NCBI GenBank assembly: GCA_015075325.1
Contig: JABTUP010000001.1
Coordinates: 62,001 to 126,000, forward strand
Direction: 5' to 3'
Length of the DNA stretch: 64,000 nt
Source: Flavobacteriales bacterium
GTDB lineage: Bacteria; Bacteroidota; Bacteroidia; Flavobacteriales_E; Vicingaceae
Under the pieces are notes generated by a model. That model ran no database searches. It was not told where the DNA came from and worked only from the letters and a program-made list of their open reading frames with translations. Made by a program: the position numbers and the translations under genes. Shown here one piece after another: positions 33,144 to 42,397 of the stretch. How positions within the stretch are numbered: the stretch's first letter is position 1; the number at the start of each line of letters is the position of its first letter.

Positions 33144-34280
33144 CTAATCTCCATCGTTATCCTGATAAGTAATTAAAACGCCAAGTGCATCGGTCATTTC
33201 AACTTTTAGTTTTGGTACTAACAATTGCATTTGCTGATACACATCTTTAACTCCTTGGTTATTAACCAACACTTCGTTGCTGAGCGGGTCGTTTATTGTT
33301 GCCAGTTGATTATCAATTGCAACCATTTGGTTGTTTATAGCCGTTTCTAAAGGTATTCCACCCGATACTGCGTTAACAAACGTAAGATAATCGTCAAATC
33401 CTTTACCTGAAGTGTTATTGGTGTAGCTGTTTCCGTTCAAAAACTTTTTAAATGAACTCAGTGAACGATAAACGTAAGGTAATGATTGTTTAAAATACAA
33501 CGCCTCCACATGATTGGGCATTGGTGCTTGACTAAAACCATTAAACACACCAGAAGGCAAACCAATTTTACCTTTTCTGATATATGTTTCGTAATGGCTA
33601 TTTAGTGCATTTACCAAATTACTAACCGAACTTCCTTGAGCGTTGCTAGCACTGTTAGAAATAAAATCGGTTCGATAAGTGTTAATCCATTCGTTAAATA
33701 CATAAGAGCCATTGGTTTTAAGTTCAGTAACAACATTTAATAAATAAGTTTTAGCATTTGGAGTTGCACTAAAATAGTTAACAACATCTTGCAATGTTGC
33801 ACCTGTTCCATTAATTAAATAATCAACTGCTTGAAAACCTTTAGCAGGAAAATTTGAAGCCGCTTGAAGATTGTATGAACCGCTCGAAATGTTACTTAAA
33901 ATCAAAAGGGTATCAACAGGATAAACATTGGTTTGACTACGTAAACTAATGTATTCGGCAGGACCAAATTCTAAAAAAGCAACATCTTGCCAAACTAATA
34001 GCGAGTTTTCCCATTGCGAACGCAAATTTTGTAACGCTGCAATATTCATCGAATCGATAAAAACCTGAGCTTTTGAATGCAATAAACCCAACTGATTGTT
34101 GTATTCGTTGTATGCTGGAACAATATAACCATCGGCATAATTGGTTAACATTTGTTCTCTATCAAAGTTTTCAATGTTTGGATTTTCATCATCAAAACTA
34201 ACTTCTCTATCTTTTTTACAAGAATTTAAGGTAACCAAAGTGCTTATAATGATTGCTATAAGAAGTGAACTATTTTTCAT
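33144..34280 (-). CDS. Imelysin-like lipoprotein
   Basis: A 378-aa periplasmic lipoprotein. The lipobox region TLNSCKKD places the lipidated Cys near position 21. It has the helical imelysin fold, with characteristic WENSLLVWQDVAFLEFGPAEY (about 90-110) and the position of the GxHxxE signature reading GFQAVDYLING. Here the His is Gln and the Glu is Asp, so metal binding by that motif is doubtful. Imelysin-family proteins take part in iron acquisition. It sits 19 bp before the TonB receptor gene and follows the DUF4856 gene across a terminator-like hairpin. Confidence 0.87.
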   Translation of the reverse strand: MKNSSLLIAIIISTLVTLNSCKKDREVSFDDENPNIENFDREQMLTNYADGYIVPAYNEYNNQLGLLHSKAQVFIDSMNIAALQNLRSQWENSLLVWQDVAFLEFGPAEYISLRSQTNVYPVDTLLILSNISSGSYNLQAASNFPAKGFQAVDYLINGTGATLQDVVNYFSATPNAKTYLLNVVTELKTNGSYVFNEWINTYRTDFISNSASNAQGSSVSNLVNALNSHYETYIRKGKIGLPSGVFNGFSQAPMPNHVEALYFKQSLPYVYRSLSSFKKFLNGNSYTNNTSGKGFDDYLTFVNAVSGGIPLETAINNQMVAIDNQLATINDPLSNEVLVNNQGVKDVYQQMQLLVPKLKVEMTDALGVLITYQDNDGD

Positions 34281-34296
34281 TGTTAATTATATATGT

Positions 34297-34334
34297 AAAA
34301 AAAAAGAAAGCTGAAGGATAAAAATCCTCCAGCT
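34297..34334 (-). terminator. Terminator or attenuator between DUF4856 and imelysin genes
   Basis: On the minus strand the arms AGCTGGAGGAT and ATCCTTCAGCT (one mismatch, 5-base loop) are followed by TTTC and nine Ts. It sits inside an apparent operon and may lower expression of the imelysin and receptor genes. Confidence 0.7.
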
Positions 34335-34355
34335 AAAACTAAAACACTATGTGAA

Positions 34356-35519
34356 CTATAAACTTCCTTTAACACTTGTTAAACCAGTTTTAGAAGCAAT
34401 TAAATCAATTGCAGCATTTATATCAGAAATGGTAATGTTTTCAAAATCTTCAATGTAAGCAAGGGCTGTATTAATATCAGCAGCTGTCATACCAACAGCG
34501 TTTACTGAATTATAACCAAATCTTAATCCGTCTAAAAATCCTCGAGCTTCAGATAAAACATGGTTTTTCACCGTATTATTGGTAATATTTGTTCTTGCTT
34601 CATTTAAATAATGTATTGCAGAACCTGCACAAATCTTCTCCATTTCGTTTCTAATAATGGTAATTTGAGCATCTCTTGTTGTATAATCTTTATTGTCAAT
34701 TGCAGCTCTACCTTTTCTAAAAGCTTCAGAAATTTTAGAAGAAGAACCAAGAATTGGATTAACTACATCAGAATACTTACCCCAAAAACGATTGGTACCA
34801 GAACTTGGAAAATCGGTTGCTGATGTAAAATATCCATAAGCTTCATCCCAGTAATGTTGCATAACCGTATAAGTTTTACCCGAAACCAAAGAAGTGTTAT
34901 CAACATTTGGAACTTGACCTAAATAATTTACGGTCATTTGATTCATAAATACTGCACACATCAAACCTTTTTCAATAATTTGCCCGTATTCATAACCATT
35001 AGCAGCCATTAAATAGTTTTTTGAACCATTTGTCCAAACTCCCGCGTTACCATACGTTTCACTCGAATTTGAATAATTTAATGAACTATGTAACGCTATT
35101 GAATCCATGTAGTTTTCAAATAAAGTTTGAATACCAACATCGCCAGCAGCAGTTTTATCTTTTAGTTGTTTGCTAGACCCTGTCATTGATAATCCGAGAG
35201 CATCTACCCAAGTATATCCATTGTTGGCATACATACTTTTTAAAGTTGAAGCACTAATAGTTGTTCCAAGAGTATTAGCTGTTTTCATGTAAGTTACCAT
35301 TTCACTCAACATTTCCAATCGTGCAGCTTGTCCACTAAAATCTACTGTTGAATTTCCAGAACCATCAGTAAATGTATAGGTTGAAGGCACTGTGTACGAT
35401 GGGGTTGTTGGCGATGGTGTTGGTGTTGGAGCAGTTTCAGTTGGCGAAGGTGAACTATCCTTACTACACGAAACAACTGTGAATGCAAATGCTGCTAATA
35501 TTATTATATTTTTTTTCAT
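34356..35519 (-). CDS. DUF4856 domain lipoprotein
   Basis: A 387-aa lipoprotein (signal MKKNIIILAAFAFTVVSCSK, lipid Cys about 18). A Pro/Thr/Ser linker (about 24-45, PTPTPSPTTP) leads to a helical domain matching DUF4856. Visible family-like blocks are ARLEMLSEMVTYMKTA, EKGLMCAVFMNQ, HYWDEAYGYF and RFWGKYSD. The family often occurs with imelysin and TonB receptor genes, as here, so an iron-linked surface role is reasonable but unproven. It is the first gene of the set and is followed by a terminator-like hairpin, so it may be the most highly expressed member. Confidence 0.85.
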   Translation of the reverse strand: MKKNIIILAAFAFTVVSCSKDSSPSPTETAPTPTPSPTTPSYTVPSTYTFTDGSGNSTVDFSGQAARLEMLSEMVTYMKTANTLGTTISASTLKSMYANNGYTWVDALGLSMTGSSKQLKDKTAAGDVGIQTLFENYMDSIALHSSLNYSNSSETYGNAGVWTNGSKNYLMAANGYEYGQIIEKGLMCAVFMNQMTVNYLGQVPNVDNTSLVSGKTYTVMQHYWDEAYGYFTSATDFPSSGTNRFWGKYSDVVNPILGSSSKISEAFRKGRAAIDNKDYTTRDAQITIIRNEMEKICAGSAIHYLNEARTNITNNTVKNHVLSEARGFLDGLRFGYNSVNAVGMTAADINTALAYIEDFENITISDINAAIDLIASKTGLTSVKGSL

Positions 35520-35595
35520 GATTATGTAATTTTAATTTAGACTAATTCTTAATAACAAAATTCAATGATTCTAAATTGATGTACAATACCACATT

Positions 35596-36555
35596 TTAGG
35601 TATTTTTCTTAAAAAAGGCTTTGGGTAAATTTTTAAAAGGAGTAATCAAGTTTTTGGAAAAGGTATTGTAAGCATTATCCTCTTCTCTACCTAATCCGAA
35701 ACCAATTTTATCAACATTTTTGGAAGTTAAAAGGGTTCCAAACATCCAGTCCCAAAAAGCAAAACGAGAGCCTAAATTGGTATCGTAATGTGCGGGATTA
35801 TTACTGTGGTGTATTTGATGCTGAAATGGACTAATAAGGATGTGTTCTAAAAAATTGAAATATTTAAATTTAACATGAGAATGGCGAAGATTTGCACCAA
35901 AAAAATAAAACAAAAAATTTAAAATATTTACGCCTAGAAAAGTAATAATTGAAATTTTTCCAGCAGCTAAAAACAAAAATAAACCTGTTAAAATTCCTTT
36001 TGAAAAAACTTCACCTAAGTTATTTATTATTAATTCGATTGGATGAATTCGGTATTGTGTAAATGGATTTAATCTTCGTGCTGAATGATGGACTTTATGA
36101 AATTCCCATAAAAATGGAATTTTGTGCATTAAATAGTGTAAAATGAAGGTTATAAAATCGTTTAAAACAACTATTAAAATAGTATAAATTAATATCAATT
36201 GAAAATTGGTAAAACCAGTATCTACAATACCATATTTAGACACAAAAAAATGTTCAGTGCTTTTAGCAATGTACAATGCAAAGCCAAAAAATGGTGCTAA
36301 TACTACAACCTTAACAATTGCATTAAATAAGATTAACAGATAGTCGGTTATGGCAGAAGTACTTAACCACACTTTTCGGTTAAATAGGTAATTAATAAAA
36401 TTACCTTTGGTTTTCGATGCTTTAAAAATTACAAATGCTATTATTGCAGATGTTATCAAATAAAGCCAAAAAACTCTTTTACTTGGAGATACAAAATAAG
36501 ATAATGCGACTTTAAATATTTCTTGTAGTAAACCTATAAATTCAGAAAAATCCAT
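35596..36555 (-). CDS. Sterol desaturase / fatty acid hydroxylase family protein
   Basis: An inner-membrane di-iron oxygenase (319 aa) with about five hydrophobic helices. The histidine clusters of the family are complete: HYLMH (140-144), HKVHH (153-157), HSH (about 225-227) and HQIHH (246-250). These bind two irons and hydroxylate or desaturate a lipid. Bacterial relatives act on membrane lipids or carotenoids; the substrate here is unknown. It lies downstream of an ABC-F gene on the same strand across a strong perfect hairpin, and has its own lipid-type context only. Confidence 0.88.
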   Translation of the reverse strand: MDFSEFIGLLQEIFKVALSYFVSPSKRVFWLYLITSAIIAFVIFKASKTKGNFINYLFNRKVWLSTSAITDYLLILFNAIVKVVVLAPFFGFALYIAKSTEHFFVSKYGIVDTGFTNFQLILIYTILIVVLNDFITFILHYLMHKIPFLWEFHKVHHSARRLNPFTQYRIHPIELIINNLGEVFSKGILTGLFLFLAAGKISIITFLGVNILNFLFYFFGANLRHSHVKFKYFNFLEHILISPFQHQIHHSNNPAHYDTNLGSRFAFWDWMFGTLLTSKNVDKIGFGLGREEDNAYNTFSKNLITPFKNLPKAFFKKNT

Positions 36556-36601
36556 TTTTAGTGCTTTAGAAATTAATTGGTAAAATTAGTTGGTTACAAG
36601 T

Positions 36602-36637
36602 GGTTAAGAAATACCTTTATTAAGGTATTTCTTAACC
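36602..36637. other. Perfect 16-bp hairpin overlapping the ABC-F stop codon
   Basis: Arms GGTTAAGAAATACCTT (36602-36617) and AAGGTATTTCTTAACC (36622-36637) pair perfectly around a 4-base loop. The ABC-F stop codon (36634-36632) lies within one arm. No T run follows on the minus strand, so it is not a standard intrinsic terminator; mRNA 3'-end protection or processing is possible. Confidence 0.7.
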
Positions 36638-38509
36638 TTCTATTTCAGATAAAATCAACCAGCGATCGGTTTTTTCATCCAGTTGTTTGGTAACAAAACC
36701 CAATTTTTGGGTAAGCTTTACTAACTCCTCATGGTTGGTTGAACTGTCAGCCAATTGAGCAATTAATTTTTCTTTTTGTTCTTCTAATTGAGGCAATTCT
36801 TTTTCGAGTTGTTCCAATTCAAATTTTTCTTTAAACGAAAGTTTGGTTTTTGGTTGTTCTTGTTTAGGTTGTTCAACAACAGTTTGCGTAACATTTTTTT
36901 GTTTTTCTGCTTCTTTTTCTAAAGCTTCACGCTCTTTTAATTCCAAGCGATAATCAGAATATCTTCCAATATAATCTATAATTTTTCCATTGCCTTCAAA
37001 AACAAACAAGTGGTCGACCAATTTATCCATAAAGTAGCGGTCGTGAGTAACCACAATTAAACACCCTTGAAAATCTTCTAAAAAATCTTCCAACACATTT
37101 AAAGTAACAATATCTAAATCGTTGGTTGGCTCATCGAGAATTAAAAAGTTAGGGTTTTTCATTAAAATGGTTAGTAAATACAACCTACGTTTTTCACCCC
37201 CACTCAACTTTTCTACAAAATTATAGTGCATATCGCGGGTAAACAAAAACTTTTCGAGCAACTGAGCTGCCGAAAGTGTTTTGCCTTTGGTTAACGGAAT
37301 GTATTCGGCAATGTCCTTAATTACTTCAATTACCTTTTTATCGTCTTTTAAGTTAATTCCCGACTGGGTGTAATATCCAAAAACAACAGTTTCGCCAACA
37401 CTCACTTTGCCAGCATCTACAGGTTGTTTCTCCATAATAATATCAAGAAAAGTAGTTTTACCTACTCCATTTTTTCCAACTATTCCGATGCGTTCGTTTT
37501 TCTTGAAAACATAATTGAAATCATCTAAAATTTTTAAGTTTCCAAACGATTTTTTTAAGTGATGAAGTTCCAGTATTTTACTTCCCAAACGCGAAACATT
37601 TACCTGAATATCAACTTTGCTCTTATCCAACCGTTGATGAGCCGTTTTTTCGGTTTGGTAAAATGCATCTTCTCTCGATTTTGCTTTTGTGCCACGAGCT
37701 TTTGGCATTCGCCTCATCCATTCCAGTTCTTTTCTGTAAAGGTTTTGGGCTTTATCTACATTGGCTTCAAAAATCTCTATTCGTTCTTGTTTCTTCTCTA
37801 AAAAATAACTGTAGTTACCTTTGTAGCGATAAAGCGTTTTATTATCCAATTCAATAATTTCGTTACATACACGTTCTAAAAAGTACCTGTCGTGAGTTAC
37901 CATTAATAACGTAATGTTTTCTTTTGAAAGGTAATTTTCCAACCATTCAATCATATCCAAATCGAGGTGGTTGGTTGGCTCATCTAGTATTATAAAATCG
38001 GGGTTTTCAATTAAAACTTGAGCTAATGCAATTCGTTTTAATTGACCTCCTGATAATTCTTTAATTTGTTGTTCGAGGTTATGAATTTTTAGTTGACCTA
38101 AAATTTGTTTGATACGAGTTTCGTAATCCCACGCTTTCAGTTCATCCATTTTATTAAATGCTTTTTGCATTTTCTCGTTATCATCTGGATGTAAAAGAGC
38201 TAATTCGTATTCTTTTATGGCATTAATTTCAGGTGTATCGGCTTTAAAAATGGCTTCCGAAATGGTAACCAATTTATCAAACTGAGGGGTTTGGTGTAAA
38301 TAGCCCACTTTAATATCTTTTCGAAATACTACATTACCAGAATCATAGGTTTCTAAACCCGATAATATTCTCAAAAAAGTTGATTTACCAGTACCATTTT
38401 TGGCAATAAATGCTACTTTTTGGCCTTTATCTATTCCAAACGAAATTTTATCAAAAAGAACGCGAATTCCGAATGATTTGGTTAATTCTTCTACTGATAA
38501 ATAATTCAT
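36632..38509 (-). CDS. ABC-F family ATPase (Uup/EttA-like)
   Basis: A 625-aa soluble protein with two ABC domains and no membrane segments, the ABC-F layout of ribosome-associated translation factors. Domain 1 has AKNGTGKST, signature LSGGQLKR and DEPTNHLDL. A charged linker (about 235-300, with MRRMPKARGTKAKSR) corresponds to the P-site tRNA interaction motif region. Domain 2 has GKNGVGKTT, LSGGEKRR and DEPTNDLD. The C-terminus (about 540-625) is a Lys/Glu-rich coiled coil as in Uup. It probably resolves stalled ribosomes. It follows the TPR lipoprotein gene by 34 bp. Confidence 0.92.
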   Translation of the reverse strand: MNYLSVEELTKSFGIRVLFDKISFGIDKGQKVAFIAKNGTGKSTFLRILSGLETYDSGNVVFRKDIKVGYLHQTPQFDKLVTISEAIFKADTPEINAIKEYELALLHPDDNEKMQKAFNKMDELKAWDYETRIKQILGQLKIHNLEQQIKELSGGQLKRIALAQVLIENPDFIILDEPTNHLDLDMIEWLENYLSKENITLLMVTHDRYFLERVCNEIIELDNKTLYRYKGNYSYFLEKKQERIEIFEANVDKAQNLYRKELEWMRRMPKARGTKAKSREDAFYQTEKTAHQRLDKSKVDIQVNVSRLGSKILELHHLKKSFGNLKILDDFNYVFKKNERIGIVGKNGVGKTTFLDIIMEKQPVDAGKVSVGETVVFGYYTQSGINLKDDKKVIEVIKDIAEYIPLTKGKTLSAAQLLEKFLFTRDMHYNFVEKLSGGEKRRLYLLTILMKNPNFLILDEPTNDLDIVTLNVLEDFLEDFQGCLIVVTHDRYFMDKLVDHLFVFEGNGKIIDYIGRYSDYRLELKEREALEKEAEKQKNVTQTVVEQPKQEQPKTKLSFKEKFELEQLEKELPQLEEQKEKLIAQLADSSTNHEELVKLTQKLGFVTKQLDEKTDRWLILSEIEG

Positions 38510-38543
38510 TTGTACTAATTGAAGATAGGTGGTTAACTAACGA

Positions 38544-39572
38544 TTATTTTCTTTTCAATACTCTTTCGAGCGATAGTGCTGCAAGGTCATAATCAGATGC
38601 AATACTCAATGTTTTTCTAAAATCGAGTTCTGCATTTTTAAAATCACCAACTTTTTCGTAGCAAAGCCCTCTGTTGTAATATGCTTGATGATAAAAAGGA
38701 GAAAGTTGTACGGCTTGATTGTAAAATTCAATTGCTTCTTCTGGTTTATCTAAATATTCTTGGTGGATATATCCCAAATTAAAATAGGGTTCACGAAATG
38801 GTTGTATCGCAATCATATTTTGATAGGTTGTAATGGCTTCAGTATAATTGCCAAATTGCTGATGTGCATAAGCATAATTATATAAAGCCTCTGAACTTTT
38901 AGGTTTTATATTAACTGCATTTTTAAAATAATCTATTGCTAATTTATTTTTTTGGTTAAGATGCAAAACTCCTAGTTGAATGAATGCATCGTAATAATTG
39001 CTTTCTTGTTCGGTTGCTGTAATAAAACTTGAAATGGCTTTTGCTGTATCTTTTTGTTCTGAAAAAATCATACCTTTAAGGTAATAGGCTTCGGCTGCAT
39101 AAACATTTATTTTTAATGCGGCATCAGCATATTCTATAGCTTGTTTATAATTTTGAATAATAAATGCAATCCAACCCAATTCAATTCGTGCTTGAACATT
39201 TTTATTGTCAATTAATAAACATTTATCTAAAGTACGTTTAGCATCAGCATAACCTCCTTCTTTTTTTTGTAATTCTGCTTTTAAAAGATAATATTCAGGC
39301 ATTAACGAATCTAACTTTATGGCTCTATCAATATCTTCTATTGCTAAAAGGTTATCGTTATATTTTTGATAAATTCTGGCTCTTTTAATATAAAGCGATG
39401 GGTTATTATGATCGTTTTTTAATTCATTATTAATTTGTTCAAAATCTAGTGTACGAGCGAGTTCTAACGAATCTTTAGTGTTTTTTTCTGTTGATTTAGG
39501 TTGTTCTACCTCTCCTCCACACGAAAAAAGCATGAATGAAATTAAAACGGATAGTATAATTCTAGTTGTCAT
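38544..39572 (-). CDS. TPR-repeat lipoprotein
   Basis: A 342-aa lipoprotein with lipobox SFMLFSCGG (Cys about 18). Eight or so tetratricopeptide repeats run from about 45 to 340 (for example LYIKRARIYQKYNDN, PYFNLGYIHQEY, AYYNRGLCYEKVGDF). Such proteins scaffold envelope complexes; the partner is unknown. ATG 39572 is used because the longer frame begins inside the recA terminator hairpin and would add twelve unlikely residues. It therefore starts only a few bases past that terminator. The downstream ABC-F gene is close and on the same strand. Confidence 0.88.
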   Translation of the reverse strand: MTTRIILSVLISFMLFSCGGEVEQPKSTEKNTKDSLELARTLDFEQINNELKNDHNNPSLYIKRARIYQKYNDNLLAIEDIDRAIKLDSLMPEYYLLKAELQKKEGGYADAKRTLDKCLLIDNKNVQARIELGWIAFIIQNYKQAIEYADAALKINVYAAEAYYLKGMIFSEQKDTAKAISSFITATEQESNYYDAFIQLGVLHLNQKNKLAIDYFKNAVNIKPKSSEALYNYAYAHQQFGNYTEAITTYQNMIAIQPFREPYFNLGYIHQEYLDKPEEAIEFYNQAVQLSPFYHQAYYNRGLCYEKVGDFKNAELDFRKTLSIASDYDLAALSLERVLKRK

Positions 39573-39575
39573 GAT

Positions 39576-39605
39576 AAAAAAAAAGTCCCGCATTTTAGCG
39601 GGACT
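39576..39605 (-). terminator. Rho-independent terminator of recA
   Basis: Stem AGTCCCGC-(TAAAAT)-GCGGGACT on the minus strand, followed by nine Ts. It starts 13 bp after the recA stop and ends 4 bp before the next gene's ATG. Confidence 0.9.
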
Positions 39606-39617
39606 CAAAATTAAATA

Positions 39618-40628
39618 TTATTCTTGAATTGGCTGCTTTGTTAATACATCCATAATTTTTTGTTCAAGTTCTGCCATCAACTCTGGGTTATCTTTTAAAA
39701 GTTCTTTAACGGCATCTCTTCCTTGTCCGAGTTTAGTTTCGCCATAGCTAAACCAACTTCCTGCTTTTTTAATGATATTAAAATCAACACCCAAGTCAAT
39801 TATTTCGCCAACTTTAGAAATTCCTTCGCCATAAACGATGTCAAATTCTGCTTTTCTAAAAGGTGGTGCAACTTTGTTTTTTACAATTTTAATTTTTGTT
39901 CTGTTTCCAGTTACTTCTTCTCCATCTTTAATTTGAGCGGCTCTTCTTACATCAATTCGAATTGAGGCATAGAACTTTAATGCGTTACCACCTGTTGTTG
40001 TTTCTGGATTACCAAACATAACACCAATTTTATCTCTCAATTGATTGATAAAAATTGCAGTACAATTTGCTTTATTAATTGAGCCAGTAAGTTTACGAAG
40101 TGCTTTCGACATTAAACGTGCTTGCAATCCCATTTGAGAGTCGCCCATTTCTCCTTCAATTTCTGCTTTTGGAGTAAGTGCAGCAACCGAGTCGATTACA
40201 ATAATATCAATTGCACCAGAGCGAATTAAGTTATCTGCTATTTCTAAAGCTTGTTCGCCATTGTCTGGTTGAGATATTAATAAATTTTCTACATCAATAC
40301 CTAATGCTGCTGCATAAGTTTGGTCGAAAGCGTGTTCTGCATCAATAAAGGCTGCTATTCCGCCTTTTTTCTGTGCTTCTGCAATAGCATGCAAAGCCAA
40401 CGTGGTTTTACCTGACGATTCTGGTCCGTATATTTCAATTATTCTTCCTTTTGGATATCCATTAACTCCTAAAGCAACATCAAGGCTTAACGACCCCGAT
40501 GGAATTACATCTACTTCTAAAACTGGAGCATCGCCCAATTTCATCACTGTTCCTTTTCCATAAGTTTTATCTAACCTATCCATGGTTAGTTGTAGTGCTT
40601 TTAATTTTTCTGCATTTACTTCAGCCAT
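39618..40628 (-). CDS. recA: Recombinase RecA
   Basis: DNA recombination and repair ATPase (336 aa). It forms the filament on single-stranded DNA for strand exchange and triggers LexA-type self-cleavage where present. Walker [10 protein letters not shown] (68-76), Walker [11 protein letters not shown], the L1/L2 DNA-binding loops ([39 protein letters not shown]) and the INQLR motif are all intact. It lies 13 bp after bcp, probably one operon, and is closed by a strong terminator. I see no obvious SOS box. Confidence 0.98.
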   Translation of the reverse strand: MAEVNAEKLKALQLTMDRLDKTYGKGTVMKLGDAPVLEVDVIPSGSLSLDVALGVNGYPKGRIIEIYGPESSGKTTLALHAIAEAQKKGGIAAFIDAEHAFDQTYAAALGIDVENLLISQPDNGEQALEIADNLIRSGAIDIIVIDSVAALTPKAEIEGEMGDSQMGLQARLMSKALRKLTGSINKANCTAIFINQLRDKIGVMFGNPETTTGGNALKFYASIRIDVRRAAQIKDGEEVTGNRTKIKIVKNKVAPPFRKAEFDIVYGEGISKVGEIIDLGVDFNIIKKAGSWFSYGETKLGQGRDAVKELLKDNPELMAELEQKIMDVLTKQPIQE

Positions 40629-40641
40629 TTTATTTATTTTA

Positions 40642-41100
40642 TTAGTTGTTTAATATGTTTAATATTTGTTCTGCATGATTTTTAGTTTCCACCTTATCAA
40701 TTATTTTTTTAATAAATCCTTGTTCATCAATAATAAAAGTGGTTCTGTTAATTCCATCAAACTCTTTTCCCATGAATTTTTTAGGACCCCAAACACCATA
40801 AGCGTTAATTAATTTTTTATCCGTATCGGCCAATAGTGTAAAAGGCAATTGGTGTTTATCAATAAACTGCACGTGTTTTTTTTCGGTATCGGCACTTACG
40901 CCAATTACTTCAATTCCAGCTTTTTTTAAATCAGTATAGTTATCTCTTAAGTTGCATGATTGAGTGGTACAACCTGGTGTTAAATCTTTTGGATAAAAAT
41001 ACAATGCTATTTTTTTTCCTTTATAATCTGATAACTGGTGTAATCTTCCGTCTTGATCTTTTACTCCAAAATCTGGAGCTTTATCGCCTTCTTTTAACAT
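40642..41100 (-). CDS. bcp: Thioredoxin-dependent thiol peroxidase (BCP)
   Basis: Peroxiredoxin of the BCP/PrxQ type (152 aa) reducing hydroperoxides with thioredoxin. The peroxidatic Cys lies in TPGCTTQSC (C44) and the resolving Cys is five residues later (C49), the atypical two-Cys PrxQ arrangement. The [10 protein letters not shown] and [10 protein letters not shown] segments match the family. It is cytoplasmic, with no signal peptide. It is immediately upstream of recA, linking oxidative-stress defence and DNA repair in one transcript. Confidence 0.95.
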   Translation of the reverse strand: MLKEGDKAPDFGVKDQDGRLHQLSDYKGKKIALYFYPKDLTPGCTTQSCNLRDNYTDLKKAGIEVIGVSADTEKKHVQFIDKHQLPFTLLADTDKKLINAYGVWGPKKFMGKEFDGINRTTFIIDEQGFIKKIIDKVETKNHAEQILNILNN

Positions 41101-41204
41101 GCTAATCCTTTAAAAATGGGTTAATTTTACTCTAAATTGAACTACTGCAAAATAAGAATTCTTTTTGTGAAAATGGTAAAGTAATTCTTGAATTTTCAAC
41201 AAAA

Positions 41205-42359
41205 TTAATTGGTTTGTTTTTGGTGTTTTTTGGTAAAGAAATAGATGCCAACAATTCCAACTAAAACAAAAAGTATTGCAATAATTTCGGCCTGTGTGGC
41301 TTTCATTCCAAAAACATCATACCGTTCGTTTATCCTAATTTTTTCGATAAGAAAACGCTCTACTCCATTAAAAATTAAATAAGCTGAAAACATTGCCCCT
41401 GGAATTGTAATTTTTTTTCTACTCAACCACAGTATTCCAAAAATAATAAATGCCATAATGGTTTCATAAAATGGTGTTGGCCAGGCTTTTCCAGTAATAC
41501 TAACCAATCCCATACGTGTAAAATCTTCTTTTAAATTTATGCCCAACACATTACCCGGATAATCAAAAGCCCACATCCATTCGGGTAAAAAGCTTATTGC
41601 TTGTGGCATGGGTGCATCGTTTGGTAAACCCCAATCGCCATCGCCAGAAAGTTGGCAACCTATACGGCCTATGCCGTAAGCCAACATTAAAGCTGGAGCA
41701 CAAGCATCTACAACGTGCAATGTGTTTAATCCTTTTTTTCTTGCATAATAAATAACCGAACCTCCTCCAACAATTAAACCTCCATAAATGCTCAATCCAC
41801 TTCCTGATATTAAAGTCTCTATTGGGTTTTCGATTAATCGAGGAATGTTTTCTAAGGTATCGAAAATTTTAGCTCCAATAATTCCTCCAATTGCAGCAAT
41901 AAAAGTCATGTTGCTAACCAACTGAAAAGGGTGAACGGTTTCTTGCACTTTTTTTGGTTCAGGCAACCTGTTTTTTTCCGCTTCTCTGTATTTTAAATAG
42001 GTTAAAATTGCGGCTAAAACAATTCCTCCAAATAAATTTCCTCGGGTAGATAAAATAAAGGTTTGTGGATTTGCAGCTAAGGCATCATAATTTAAAATTG
42101 CCTCAAGCAACTTAAAACCAAGTACAAAACCAAAAATAGCGTTGCTAATTAATTCTGTTAAGCTTGCTTTTTCGCCTTTAACAACTGTTTCTTGATATGA
42201 AAATAACAAACCCAATTGCTCCTTTCTTTTCATCTCCAAAACAAAAAATTGATGGGCTGCAACAAAAGCTATTGCCATCATAAATCCAAACATTGGAAAG
42301 GGAAGTATAAAGTTTGTTCCTAAAAGGTAATTTATTAAGTCTGATAAGAATGGAAACAT
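41205..42359 (-). CDS. lgt: Prolipoprotein diacylglyceryl transferase
   Basis: Inner-membrane enzyme transferring diacylglycerol from phosphatidylglycerol to the lipobox cysteine of prolipoproteins (384 aa, seven to nine helices). The signature region GRIGCQLSGDGDWG is complete, and SGLSIYGGLIVGG and RFLIEKIRINERY match the Lgt core. It is longer than the about 290-aa proteobacterial enzyme because of an extended loop (about 45-75 and 125-140), which is usual for this phylum. The upstream gap to mtaB contains a direct repeat of TTAGTGATTAGT. Confidence 0.95.
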   Translation of the reverse strand: MFPFLSDLINYLLGTNFILPFPMFGFMMAIAFVAAHQFFVLEMKRKEQLGLLFSYQETVVKGEKASLTELISNAIFGFVLGFKLLEAILNYDALAANPQTFILSTRGNLFGGIVLAAILTYLKYREAEKNRLPEPKKVQETVHPFQLVSNMTFIAAIGGIIGAKIFDTLENIPRLIENPIETLISGSGLSIYGGLIVGGGSVIYYARKKGLNTLHVVDACAPALMLAYGIGRIGCQLSGDGDWGLPNDAPMPQAISFLPEWMWAFDYPGNVLGINLKEDFTRMGLVSITGKAWPTPFYETIMAFIIFGILWLSRKKITIPGAMFSAYLIFNGVERFLIEKIRINERYDVFGMKATQAEIIAILFVLVGIVGIYFFTKKHQKQTN

Positions 42360-42364
42360 TTTTC

Positions 42365-42397
42365 TTAGTGATTAGTGAATAATAATTAGTGATTAGT
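42365..42397. repeat. TTAGTGATTAGT direct repeat at the mtaB 3' end
   Basis: Two copies (42365-42376 and 42386-42397). The mtaB stop codon (42395-42393) and its last SNN residues fall in the second copy. Similar TAATCACTAA sequence occurs near 14310-14330 and at about 54034-54052. Confidence 0.7.

Noticed and set aside
36602-36637. Intrinsic terminator for ABC-F
   Set aside because: The hairpin is perfect but the minus strand continues ACCACTTG with no U tract.
41101-41204. Possible riboswitch or RNA before bcp-recA
   Set aside because: The stretch is AT-rich without stable stems or conserved motifs that I recognise.
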